Source: Nitrococcus sp.
GTDB taxonomy: Bacteria > Pseudomonadota > Gammaproteobacteria > Nitrococcales > Nitrococcaceae
Assembly (NCBI GenBank): GCA_030452365.1
Contig: JAKDMK010000102.1
Location: forward strand, 1-7,767
DNA: 7,767 bases
Reading direction: 5' to 3'
The notes under the pieces were generated by a model. The model was given only the letters and a program-made list of their open reading frames with translations, made no database searches and was not told the DNA's origin. Shown here one piece after another: positions 1 to 6,691 of the stretch. Numbering within the stretch: position 1 is the stretch's first letter; the number at the start of each line of letters is the position of its first letter. The translations under genes were made by a program, and so were the position numbers.

Positions 1-831
1 TATCGCAGACCTCGGCTCGTGGTCATGCTGCTGTTGTTCAGCCTGTCCTTATTCATTCCGGTACTGGGGGTGTTGGGGTATCTCCTGGGCGTAACTGCAG
101 CAACCTGCATGCCCCACTTTCGCCGTGAATATACCTTTGCGACAACGGCAGTGCCAAAATACGCAAAGCCCAATGCCGGCACACAAGGCAACCATGTGCG
201 CATGGGCGAGTGGCGCAGTCAGTTGGCCGGCAGGGATGCACCAATTGAACTGAAAATGAAGACATTGCTGGCCATCAACAATGTGGCACCCCACCGAGCC
301 GCCAACGTTTTGCGTGCGTTACTTTCCGATCATTCCGATGATTTGCGCCTGCTGGCTTTCGGCATGCTGGAAAACAAGATAGATCAAATCATGGCAGGCA
401 TTCATCAAGCGCAGGAAAACCTGCAATCTGCCAGTAATGGAGCTTTGGTATATAGGGCTAACAAACGACTGGCAGAGCTTTACTTGGAGCTGCACTATCA
501 AGGGCTGGTACGAAACGACATGCGTACTTATACCCTGGTTCAGGCAAAACGCTATGCAGATGAGGCCATGCGCTACCACAGTCGTGACCCTCACCTCTGG
601 TTGATGTCGGGGCGCATCCACCTGCTGCAATGCGACTACACCAGGGCATTCGATGACTTTACTGCTGCTGTGGATATGGGACTGCCTGTGTTGCGAGTCG
701 ACCCCTATCTTGCGGAATTTTCCTTCTTGCAGCACAACTATACCGATGTGCGCCAGCGTATGCAGCGCTTTCGCAAAGAAAGCCTTGGCCAGCGCATGAT
801 GCTGCTTGCCAATTTCTGGGTAAAGTCATGA
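1..831 (+). CDS. pelE: PelE, inner-membrane TPR protein of Pel polysaccharide synthesis (5' partial)
   Basis: Only the C-terminal 276 residues are visible. The frame is open to the left edge, and the GTG at 19 and ATG at 25 lie inside a membrane helix, so the true start is upstream; known PelE proteins are about 330 residues. A basic stretch (YRRPR) precedes one hydrophobic helix at visible residues 7-30, probably the second of the two N-terminal helices typical of PelE. The cytoplasmic part follows: a helical segment with LLSDHSDDLRLLAFGMLE (about 107-124), then TPR-like helices from about 150 to 245 (for example LAELYLELHYQGLV and the DPHLWLMSGRIHLLQCDYTRAF region). In Pseudomonas, PelE belongs to the inner-membrane Pel synthase complex with PelD, PelF and PelG; the TPR part is thought to hold partners. 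Its stop overlaps the pelF start (ATGA), which suggests translational coupling. The family call rests on the motif pattern plus the pelF-pelG neighbours. Confidence 0.88.
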   Translation, partial: YRRPRLVVMLLLFSLSLFIPVLGVLGYLLGVTAATCMPHFRREYTFATTAVPKYAKPNAGTQGNHVRMGEWRSQLAGRDAPIELKMKTLLAINNVAPHRAANVLRALLSDHSDDLRLLAFGMLENKIDQIMAGIHQAQENLQSASNGALVYRANKRLAELYLELHYQGLVRNDMRTYTLVQAKRYADEAMRYHSRDPHLWLMSGRIHLLQCDYTRAFDDFTAAVDMGLPVLRVDPYLAEFSFLQHNYTDVRQRMQRFRKESLGQRMMLLANFWVKS

Positions 832-2366
832 TTATCCGCCAGGGAAACGCTGCCGACATTGGCCTGCTGCTTGAAGGCACCTTCCCTTATGTCAGAGGCG
901 GCGTGTCCAGCTGGGTCAACCAGATCATTCACGGTTTTCCTGACCTGACCTTTGGTATTTGTTTCGTCGGCAGTCGTCAGGAGGACTATGGCGACATGCG
1001 TTACGCATTTCCGGACAATGTCGTACACCTGGAAGTGCATTATCTGCATGGCAATCATGAAAGGCCATCGTTGATGCGCCGCCGCCTGGTGGGTGCGAAT
1101 GTTTCTGAGCAGATAACTGCCATACATGATTATTTTCGCAAGGGTGATGGCTCACAGCCCAGCCCCATGACGGGCGTGCTGAAAGCTATCCGCGAGGGGC
1201 GATTCACCAAAGAAGATTTTCTCCACAGCCGTTCCTCCTGGGATTACATCACCGCACAGTATCGTGAACGCTGTCAGGACCCGTCTTTTGCGGATTATTT
1301 CTGGACCGTACGCATTATGCACGGACCACTGTGGATGCTCATGGATATTGCCGAGCAATTTATCCCGGTGCGGGTTTATCATTCCATTTCCACCGGCTAT
1401 GCGGGATATCTTGGCTCGCTATTAAAACAGCGAACTGCGCGACCGTTATTGCTTACCGAGCATGGGATTTACACCAAAGAGCGCAAGATCGATCTGTTTC
1501 ATGCGGAATGGATTCGCGACAACCGCGGTGTGCTAGACAAGGATTTCACTGAAATTGCCTACTTTCGCAGGCTCTGGCTGCGTTTTTTTGAAAGCTTGGG
1601 GCGAGAATGCTACCAGCATTCGCATCGTATCGTGGCGCTATATGAAGCCAATCGGCTGCGTCAGGTCAAGGAAGGTGCGCCGCCTGAGCTCACCATGAAC
1701 ATTCCCAATGGCATCGATTTGCCACGTCTTGAAAAGCTACGCGAAAGGCGTGGTGACTCCATCCCCCTTACCGTCTGTCTTATCGGCCGGGTGGTACCCA
1801 TCAAGGACATAAAGACCTTTATCCGCGGCATGCAAATGGTGACTAATCGCCTGCCGGGCGTGGAAGCCTGGATTGCCGGCCCGGAAGACGAGGACCGGGA
1901 ATATGCACAAGACTGCCACAACCTGGCAGATGGCCTTGGTCTGACGGATAAGGTGAAATTCCTGGGCTTCCAGAACACCAACGAGCTGCTACCAAAAATT
2001 GGGGTTATCGTGCTCAGCTCGATTTCGGAAGCAATGCCTCTGGTGATTCTCGAAGGCAATGCCGCGGGTGTCCCCTGTGTGGCTACTGACGTCGGTGCCT
2101 GCCGCCAGCTGGTGGAAGGCCTGGGTGAAGAAGATGAGGCGCTGGGTGCCTCTGGTGGCATTGTCAGCATTGCCGACCCGGAAGCGCTGGCGACAGCGAT
2201 CCTCAGGCTGTTGTCTGATCCGCAGCGCTGGCATCGTGCACAGCAGGCCGGCATTGGCCGCGTTGAGCGTTACTACACACAGGAGATGATGCTCTCGAGA
2301 TACCGTGCCGTTTATGATGATGCACTGGCGCAGCCTGACATCTCGAACGCAGGGCAAGGACAGTAA
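828..2366 (+). CDS. pelF: PelF, cytosolic GT4-family glycosyltransferase that polymerises Pel
   Basis: The 512-residue length is normal for PelF. The N-terminal signature LLLEGTFPYVRGGVSSWV (residues 13-30) opens the PelF-type N-terminal domain. The C-terminal half is a GT-B fold with NIPNGID (291-297), LIGRVVPIKDIKTF (318-331) and the nucleotide-sugar motif SEAMPLVILEG (400-410). R321 and K326, and the EX7E pair E401 and E409, occupy the positions of the Arg, Lys and EX7E residues known to be needed in Pseudomonas aeruginosa PelF; none is missing. PelF lacks membrane helices. It uses UDP-activated amino sugars to build the cationic Pel polymer (GalNAc/GalN-rich in Pseudomonas) while bound to the PelD-PelE-PelG membrane complex. 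ATG 828 is chosen because it leaves the signature near the N-terminus and overlaps the pelE stop by 4 bases. There is only a weak Shine-Dalgarno (GGGTAAAG), so coupling to pelE translation is likely. Confidence 0.96.
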   Translation: MIIRQGNAADIGLLLEGTFPYVRGGVSSWVNQIIHGFPDLTFGICFVGSRQEDYGDMRYAFPDNVVHLEVHYLHGNHERPSLMRRRLVGANVSEQITAIHDYFRKGDGSQPSPMTGVLKAIREGRFTKEDFLHSRSSWDYITAQYRERCQDPSFADYFWTVRIMHGPLWMLMDIAEQFIPVRVYHSISTGYAGYLGSLLKQRTARPLLLTEHGIYTKERKIDLFHAEWIRDNRGVLDKDFTEIAYFRRLWLRFFESLGRECYQHSHRIVALYEANRLRQVKEGAPPELTMNIPNGIDLPRLEKLRERRGDSIPLTVCLIGRVVPIKDIKTFIRGMQMVTNRLPGVEAWIAGPEDEDREYAQDCHNLADGLGLTDKVKFLGFQNTNELLPKIGVIVLSSISEAMPLVILEGNAAGVPCVATDVGACRQLVEGLGEEDEALGASGGIVSIADPEALATAILRLLSDPQRWHRAQQAGIGRVERYYTQEMMLSRYRAVYDDALAQPDISNAGQGQ

Positions 2367-2368
2367 GG

Positions 2369-3739
2369 ATGGCAGGTATCGGCTTCGAGTTGCGCAAGCT
2401 TTTGAAACGAAACTCATTGCTGGGCATGATGCAGGCTTATGCCTATGCCGGTATCATCAGCTCCGGCCCTTGGGTGCTCTCCATTCTCGGCATTCTGGTC
2501 ATCGGCGTGATGTCGGCATCGATCGTCGCGCCTTCCTTTCTCATTACGCAATTCCAGGTCAGTGTCACCTATATCATTGCCATCAGCCTGGTACTCACCG
2601 GGCTGACACAGCTGACCTTTACCCGCTTTACCGCCGATCGCCTCTTTGAGAAACAAGAAGAGATGATCCTGCCCAATTTCAATGGGCTGCTGCTTTGTGT
2701 GACGGTTGTATCCGGTCTGCTCGGCATGTTGGCGATAACACTCCTTTTTCCGAACGAGAGCCTGCTCTATCGCCTGCTCATGCTCGCTGGATTCGTCACA
2801 GTGAGCAATATCTGGATGGCCACCATCTTTCTGTCCGGCATGAAACAGTACAAGGCAATTTTGCTGCTCTTTGCCGTTGGCTATACCACAACGGTTCTGC
2901 TGGCTTTGCTGATGCGCAGCCTCATGCTGGAGGGCTTGCTGGGCGGCTTCGTGCTGGGGCAGTTCGTCCTGTTGATAGGCATGATTACTCTCATTCTGCG
3001 CAATTATACTTCCTCACATTTCATCAGCTTTGATTTCTTGAGAAGAGGCTATTTGTACCCCAGCTTGATCGCCGTGGGCTTTTTCTACAATCTGGGTATC
3101 TGGCTGGACAAGTTCATGTTCTGGTTTTATCCGGCTACCAGTCAGGCCGTGATTGGCCCCTTGCGTGCTTCTGCCATCTACGACATTCCCGTGTTTTTGG
3201 CTTACCTCTCCATCATTCCGGGCATGGCCGTTTTCCTGTTGAAGATGGAAACCGAGTTCGTGGAGTATTACAATCGATTGTACGATGCGATACGCAGTGG
3301 CGGGTCACTCGAATATATAGAGCGAATGCGCAACGAAATGGTCTATAGCGTTCGCGAGGGTATCTGGGAAATCGTGAAGATACAAACGATTACGGTACTG
3401 GTATTTTTGGTAACCAGTGATGCTCTGTTGGGCGTGCTGAAGATATCCGAGCTGTACCTGCCCTTATTATTTGTGAATCTGGTGTCAGCGGCACTACAGG
3501 TGATTTTTCTAGGGTTGCTCAATGTGTTTTTCTATCTCGACAAGCGTCGCGACGTGCTGCTGCTCACCGGTGGTTTCGTTTTTTTGAATGGTATCTTCAC
3601 GACCATCACCTTGCTTCTGGGACCTAAGTTTTACGGTTATGGGTTTGCACTCGCCCTTCTGGTTTGCGTTATGGCGGCGATGCATGTACTGGATCGCAAA
3701 TTGGAGCATCTGGAATACGAAACTTTTATGCTGCAATAA
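2369..3739 (+). CDS. pelG: PelG, Wzx-like inner-membrane transporter for Pel
   Basis: This 456-residue protein is strongly hydrophobic. By eye it has about 12 membrane helices, near residues 25-48, 60-82, 105-127, 133-156, 161-182, 187-209, 229-249, 268-290, 337-357, 361-384, 396-417 and 422-440. The opening MAGIGFELRKLL followed by YAGIISSGPWVLS is the PelG family signature, and the length is usual for the family. PelG belongs to the MOP flippase superfamily (polysaccharide-transporter type) and is thought to move the growing Pel chain across the inner membrane, working with PelF. A loop of about 45 mostly polar residues (292-336) separates the two halves of the bundle. ATG 2369 lies 2 bases after the pelF stop, with AAGGA at 2356-2360 eight bases upstream, inside the end of pelF. 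It is the last gene of the operon; a stem-loop follows 27 bases after the stop. Confidence 0.96.
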   Translation: MAGIGFELRKLLKRNSLLGMMQAYAYAGIISSGPWVLSILGILVIGVMSASIVAPSFLITQFQVSVTYIIAISLVLTGLTQLTFTRFTADRLFEKQEEMILPNFNGLLLCVTVVSGLLGMLAITLLFPNESLLYRLLMLAGFVTVSNIWMATIFLSGMKQYKAILLLFAVGYTTTVLLALLMRSLMLEGLLGGFVLGQFVLLIGMITLILRNYTSSHFISFDFLRRGYLYPSLIAVGFFYNLGIWLDKFMFWFYPATSQAVIGPLRASAIYDIPVFLAYLSIIPGMAVFLLKMETEFVEYYNRLYDAIRSGGSLEYIERMRNEMVYSVREGIWEIVKIQTITVLVFLVTSDALLGVLKISELYLPLLFVNLVSAALQVIFLGLLNVFFYLDKRRDVLLLTGGFVFLNGIFTTITLLLGPKFYGYGFALALLVCVMAAMHVLDRKLEHLEYETFMLQ

Positions 3740-3765
3740 TGCATGATCGGCTGTTACGCGCGCGG

Positions 3766-3805
3766 ACATCTATTCGCCGTGCTACGCACGGCGAATAGAT
3801 GTTTT
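3766..3805 (+). terminator. Rho-independent terminator of the pel operon, between convergent pelG and rpoH
   Basis: A perfect 17-base-pair inverted repeat pairs 3766-3782 with 3786-3802 around a 3-base loop (TAC). The + strand then continues with T residues (3802-3805). On the - strand the exit is CCGCGCGCG with no T-run, so the element fits termination of pelG better than of rpoH, although a stem this strong may also slow polymerase arriving from rpoH, whose stop lies 30 bases away. The T-run is short, so its efficiency is uncertain. Confidence 0.8.
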
Positions 3806-3831
3806 AATCGTTCGGTCCAGTTTGATTTGGC

Positions 3832-4710
3832 TTAGGCTGGAGCACCCATCGCCCCGCGCAGCTTCTTTAGGGCAATTTTCTCTAGCTGGCGGATGCGCTC
3901 GGCGGAAACCTGATAATGGTCCCCGAGCTCCTGCAACGTCACCTTGGATTCATAGAGCCAGCGCTTGTGCACGATATCGCGGCTGCGCTCGTCCAGTTGC
4001 GCCAACGCGGCCGCCAGAGACTCACTCTGGTGGCTCTGCCAATCGCGAGACTCCACCTCATCGGCCGGATTCATGCGATTGTCCCTGAGGTAGGCCACCG
4101 GCGAGCGCGGGCCGTCATCGTCTTCGCCCGTATCTGGGCCCGGATCGAAACTGATGTCTTGGCCTGACAAGCGCGATTCCATTTCCCGCACGGTTGTTGG
4201 ATTTACGCCAAGATCATTGGCCACGGCATCGACTTCTTGGCTGTTGAGCCAACCCAGGCGCTTCTTGCTCCCGCGCAGGTTGAAAAACAGCTTGCGTTGC
4301 GCCTTGGTCGTGGCGACCTTGACGATGCGCCAGTTGCGCAAAATGAACTCATGAATCTCGGCACGGATCCAGTGCACGGCAAAGGAAACCAGGCGCACCC
4401 CGACTTGCGGGTCGAAGCGCTTGACTGCCTTCATCAACCCGATGTTACCTTCCTGGACCAAATCGGCAAGCGGCAGACCATAGCCCGTATAGCCCCGCGC
4501 AATGTGTACCACGAACCGCAGATGCGATAGAACCAACCACCGTGCCGCCTCGATATCGCTGTCCTCGCGGTAACGACGCGCAAGGCTCTGCTCCTCCTCC
4601 GCGCTGAGCGTCGGCAAACGATTGACTGCCTGGATGTAATGCTCCTCACTGCCGACCTTACACGGCAATGTACTTAGATCGGATCGAACTAATGCGTTGG
4701 TCATATCCAT
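3832..4710 (-). CDS. rpoH: RNA polymerase sigma-32 factor (heat shock)
   Basis: With the ATG at 4710 the protein has 292 residues; E. coli RpoH has 284. Region 2 runs from about residue 54 to 118 ([20 protein letters not shown], then [19 protein letters not shown] and [15 protein letters not shown]). The RpoH box QRKLFFNLR is at 138-146 and separates it from other group-3 sigma factors. Region 4.2 with its helix-turn-helix ([20 protein letters not shown]) is near 258-277. It directs core polymerase to chaperone and protease promoters. Three ATGs compete: 4731, 4710 and 4704. AAGG at 4721-4724 lies 10 bases before 4710, and AAAGG at 4715-4719 lies 4 bases before 4710 and 10 before 4704, whereas 4731 has only a distant AGGGA. 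I favour 4710, with 4704 nearly as good. It follows ftsYEX, a common gamma/beta order, but has its own upstream region of about 340 bases with sigma-E-like and sigma-32-like promoters. Confidence 0.96.
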   Translation of the reverse strand: MDMTNALVRSDLSTLPCKVGSEEHYIQAVNRLPTLSAEEEQSLARRYREDSDIEAARWLVLSHLRFVVHIARGYTGYGLPLADLVQEGNIGLMKAVKRFDPQVGVRLVSFAVHWIRAEIHEFILRNWRIVKVATTKAQRKLFFNLRGSKKRLGWLNSQEVDAVANDLGVNPTTVREMESRLSGQDISFDPGPDTGEDDDGPRSPVAYLRDNRMNPADEVESRDWQSHQSESLAAALAQLDERSRDIVHKRWLYESKVTLQELGDHYQVSAERIRQLEKIALKKLRGAMGAPA

Positions 4711-4769
4711 TTCGCCTTTGCCTTGCCTCATGGTCGATGGACGCTTCCCTGGTCGACTATCACAATGGG

Positions 4770-4789
4770 TTACATTTTACCCTTTCCTT
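4770..4789 (-). other. Start-stop mini-ORF with strong ribosome-binding site in the rpoH leader
   Basis: On the - strand AAGGAAAGGG (4789-4780) precedes ATG (4775-4773), directly followed by TAA (4772-4770). AAGGA lies 9 bases and AAAGGG 4 bases before the ATG, so this is the best Shine-Dalgarno arrangement in the leader, yet the frame codes for a single methionine. It lies about 60 bases before rpoH. It may be a ribosome-parking or regulatory site, or chance. The predicted sigma-E RNA start falls at its 5' edge, so only longer transcripts would carry the full site with upstream RNA. Confidence 0.3.
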
Positions 4790-4794
4790 ATTGT

Positions 4795-4822
4795 TTTGAG
4801 GGCATCAGCCATACAAAGTTCC
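4795..4822 (-). promoter_or_regulatory. Sigma-E-type promoter for rpoH
   Basis: On the - strand GGAACTT (4822-4816) is followed by a 16-base spacer (4815-4800) and TCAAA (4799-4795). This matches the sigma-E (RpoE) consensus, GGAACTT, about 16 bases, TCAAA/TCTGA, at every position I compare. The predicted RNA start is near 4788-4789, giving a leader of about 80 bases before rpoH. E. coli rpoH also has a sigma-E promoter, so the placement makes biological sense: envelope stress would raise sigma-32. Direct match seen; activity inferred. Confidence 0.8.
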
Positions 4823-4943
4823 GGGATAAAATCATAACTGACACATCCCCTAACGCCACGCAAACGGTAGTTTTGACAGATCGGCGGGGGTTGAGCCAAA
4901 CGTAGAGAGACTAAAACGGACCTTGATTTGGTTATTATCACCG

Positions 4944-4972
4944 AATATGGGGCCAAGACGCAATTATTCAAG
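4944..4972 (-). promoter_or_regulatory. Sigma-32-type (heat shock) promoter upstream of rpoH
   Basis: On the - strand CTTGAA (4972-4967), a 14-base spacer (4966-4953) and CCCCATATT (4952-4944) match the RpoH consensus (CTTGAA, 13-17 bases, CCCCATNT). The predicted start is near 4937, leaving an untranslated leader of about 230 bases before rpoH. If used, RpoH would activate its own gene. A GATAAT at 4939-4934 with TTGCGT 18 bases upstream (4963-4958) could be a weak overlapping sigma-70 promoter. The match is seen directly; function is inferred. Confidence 0.62.
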
Positions 4973-5043
4973 GCCGCTCGATTGATCCACGGCTGCGAGC
5001 GTGACTGCATCTTGTCTTGTGCTTGTACACCCGCTACTCAAAG

Positions 5044-5061
5044 GCCGCGTTCTAGCGCGGC
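5044..5061 (-). terminator. Small hairpin across the ftsX stop, possible weak terminator
   Basis: On the - strand GCCGCG (5061-5056) pairs with CGCGGC (5049-5044) around a 6-base loop that contains the ftsX TAG stop. It is followed by C and only three T residues. The stem is short but all G-C. It could be a weak terminator or attenuator separating ftsYEX from rpoH; readthrough into rpoH is likely, given the short T-run. Confidence 0.35.
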
Positions 5062-6002
5062 TCAATTGCGATCAGGTGCCGGCCGACCGCCAGCCAGGAG
5101 CCCACCAAGCCCAGGAACGCCCCGCAACCGAGCAGCGTGAAACTTCCGGAGAAGCCGATTCCGGTCAACTCAAAGCGACTGCCGTAAAGGCCTGCCAAGC
5201 GGCTGGCCGGACCGTTTAGCAGCAAGTGCCCTGTCTCCACCAGCAGGCAGGCGAGCACACCGCCCGCGAGCCCGTGCCGGAGACCCGAGTAGAGGAAAGG
5301 ACGGCGAACGAAGGCATCGGTGGCACCGATCAGCTTAACGATAACGATCTCATCGCGCCGGTTCTCGATGTCGAGCCGGATGGTATTGCCAACCACCAGT
5401 ATGACGGTGACGCCGAGCAGCGATGCCACAATCCAGATAGCGCGCTGGAGCAGTTGCATGATGGCATGCAGGCGCCGCAGCCAATCTCGATCCAGGCGGA
5501 TGTGCTCGACGCTCGGCAGCACGGCGAGCGCGTCGATCAGCGCGTCCACCTGCACTGGTGTTAGCGTACCCCTAGGCTCCACCTCAATGACGGGTGGCAG
5601 CGGATTGCTTTGCAGCAAGGTTAGCGCGTCGCGGAATCCTGAGAGCTCGCGCAACTCTTGCAAACCCTGCTCCGGGGTAATAATCCGAACCTGCGTAACG
5701 CTCGCGCGCGCCCCGATCTGCTGCGCCAGAGTCGCTACCTGACCGGCATCCAGGGCACGCTTTAGAAACAAAGAGGCGTGAGGTTGTCCTTGCCAGCCCG
5801 TGGTCAGTATCTGGATATTATCCAATAGCAGCAGAAAGGAGGCCGGCAAGGCAAGCGCGATGCCGATCACGCCGGCGGTCATCAGATTCGAGCCGGGGCT
5901 GCGGGTAAACTGGCCCAGCGAGCCCAAAAGAGCTCGGACGTGCTGCTCGCGCCAAGCGCTGAAAAGGCGGCGAAGACGTCCATGCGAGCGGCGCGGCTTC
6001 AT
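5052..6002 (-). CDS. ftsX: Cell-division ABC transporter permease FtsX
   Basis: The protein has 316 residues from ATG 6002. A TTG at 6026 would add 8 residues (MPGNLKHQ) and overlap ftsE by 16 bases. I prefer the ATG, although neither start has a good Shine-Dalgarno. The topology is that of FtsX: a basic N-terminal cytoplasmic tail, a first helix near 40-62, a periplasmic domain near 63-182 with ITPEQGLQELRELSGF and NPLPPVIEV, then helices near 187-208, 240-260 and 288-308. The conserved VVGNTIRL follows helix 2, and KLIGATDAFVRRPFLYSG lies in the loop before helix 3. FtsX and FtsE form a divisome complex that, in E. coli, recruits EnvC and so switches on the AmiA/AmiB amidases; it does not transport a known substrate. 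It is the third gene after ftsY and ftsE, and its stop sits in a small hairpin loop. Confidence 0.95.
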   Translation of the reverse strand: MKPRRSHGRLRRLFSAWREQHVRALLGSLGQFTRSPGSNLMTAGVIGIALALPASFLLLLDNIQILTTGWQGQPHASLFLKRALDAGQVATLAQQIGARASVTQVRIITPEQGLQELRELSGFRDALTLLQSNPLPPVIEVEPRGTLTPVQVDALIDALAVLPSVEHIRLDRDWLRRLHAIMQLLQRAIWIVASLLGVTVILVVGNTIRLDIENRRDEIVIVKLIGATDAFVRRPFLYSGLRHGLAGGVLACLLVETGHLLLNGPASRLAGLYGSRFELTGIGFSGSFTLLGCGAFLGLVGSWLAVGRHLIAIEPR

Positions 6003-6010
6003 CTGGTGTT

Positions 6011-6691
6011 TCAGATTTCCCGGCAACCACCCAGACCATCATCGACCAGCGCCCCGTCGACCAAGGTCAGGCGTCGATGCCCCAGGCAGCCGATCAGAGT
6101 CAGATCATGACTGGCGATCAGCATCGTCACTCCGAGCTCGTTGAACCGCTCGAATAGCCGCATAATCTCTGCCGAGAGCTCTGGATCGAGATTGCCCGTG
6201 GGCTCGTCGGCCAGCAGAATGGGCGGGCGGGCGACTACCGCTCGTGCGATACCAACGCGTTGTTGCTCGCCGCTGGAAAGCGTGACCGGGTATTGGCGCT
6301 CCTTGTCCAGCAGCCCTACCCTATCGAGCGCGGCGCGAACGCGCCGACCTATTTCTCTGTGCGGCGCACCGGCGATAATCAAGGGCAAGGCCACATTGTC
6401 GAATACCGGGCGGTCATTGAGGAGGCGATGATCCTGAAAAATCATTCCGATGCCGCGGCGCAGAAGCGGGATGCGCCGGCGCGGCAATCGCGTGAGGCTT
6501 ACATTGGCGATAAGGATCTGCCCGCGAGTCGGCCGCTCCAGTAACGGAATGAGCCGCAGCAATGTGGTCTTGCCGGCGCCGGAATGTCCGGTGACGAAAG
6601 CCAGCTCACCGCGAGCGATGCGCAGCGAGACGCCGCGTAAGGCGTCCTTGCCTCCAGGGTAGCGCTTGCCGACCCCATCCAATCGAATCAT
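6011..6691 (-). CDS. ftsE: Cell-division ATP-binding protein FtsE
   Basis: This 226-residue protein is a complete ABC ATPase of normal FtsE size. Walker A is GHSGAGKT (35-42), the Q-loop glutamine is in MIFQDHRLL (Q86), the signature is LSSGEQQ (138-144), Walker B is ILLADEP (158-164, with D162 and E163), the D-loop is GNLD and the H-loop histidine is H195 in ASHD. All catalytic residues are present. FtsE sits on the cytoplasmic side of the inner membrane, pairs with FtsX, and uses ATP hydrolysis to drive the FtsX conformational change that controls septal peptidoglycan hydrolysis. Its ATG overlaps the ftsY stop by 4 bases (ATGA), so translation is probably coupled. The closely related LolD and MacB ATPases share these motifs, but the ftsY/ftsX context settles the call. 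Confidence 0.97.
   Translation of the reverse strand: MIRLDGVGKRYPGGKDALRGVSLRIARGELAFVTGHSGAGKTTLLRLIPLLERPTRGQILIANVSLTRLPRRRIPLLRRGIGMIFQDHRLLNDRPVFDNVALPLIIAGAPHREIGRRVRAALDRVGLLDKERQYPVTLSSGEQQRVGIARAVVARPPILLADEPTGNLDPELSAEIMRLFERFNELGVTMLIASHDLTLIGCLGHRRLTLVDGALVDDGLGGCREI

Larger units (their letters stand above)
4711..5051 (-). other. ftsX-rpoH intergenic region / rpoH leader, no gene
   Basis: These 341 bases hold no convincing coding frame. The longest candidate on the rpoH strand (77 codons, 5010-4777) has no recognisable motif and runs across both promoter matches. The region contains the sigma-32-like and sigma-E-like promoter sites, the start-stop mini-ORF and the competing rpoH ribosome-binding sites. 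A TATGAT (4834-4829) resembles a sigma-70 -10 element but lacks a fair -35 at 16-18 bases. On the + strand, three CTTGT units sit at 5011-5026 with no evident role. Confidence 0.7.

Noticed and set aside
1661..2254. 197-codon - strand ORF inside pelF
   Set aside because: Antisense shadow; pelF has clear family motifs over the same bases.
3739..3798. 19-codon ORF whose ATG overlaps the pelG stop
   Set aside because: It runs through the terminator stem and its codons are set by the inverted repeat; no ribosome-binding evidence.
4873..4878. TTGACA on the + strand as a promoter -35 element
   Set aside because: No acceptable -10 element 16-18 bases downstream and no + strand gene to serve.
4723..4905. 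60-codon ORF on the + strand over the rpoH 5' region
   Set aside because: Overlaps the rpoH start and leader in antisense, with no family features.
4777..5010. 77-codon ORF on the - strand between ftsX and rpoH
   Set aside because: No recognised motif, no good ribosome-binding site at its start, odd composition, and it covers both promoter matches; most likely non-coding.
5011..5026. Three CTTGT units, possible direct repeat or operator
   Set aside because: Too short and irregular (5-base units, one extra base) to separate from chance.
5320..5742. 140-codon + strand ORF inside ftsX
   Set aside because: Antisense shadow of ftsX with low-complexity S/T/R composition, typical of the complementary frame of a G+C-rich gene.
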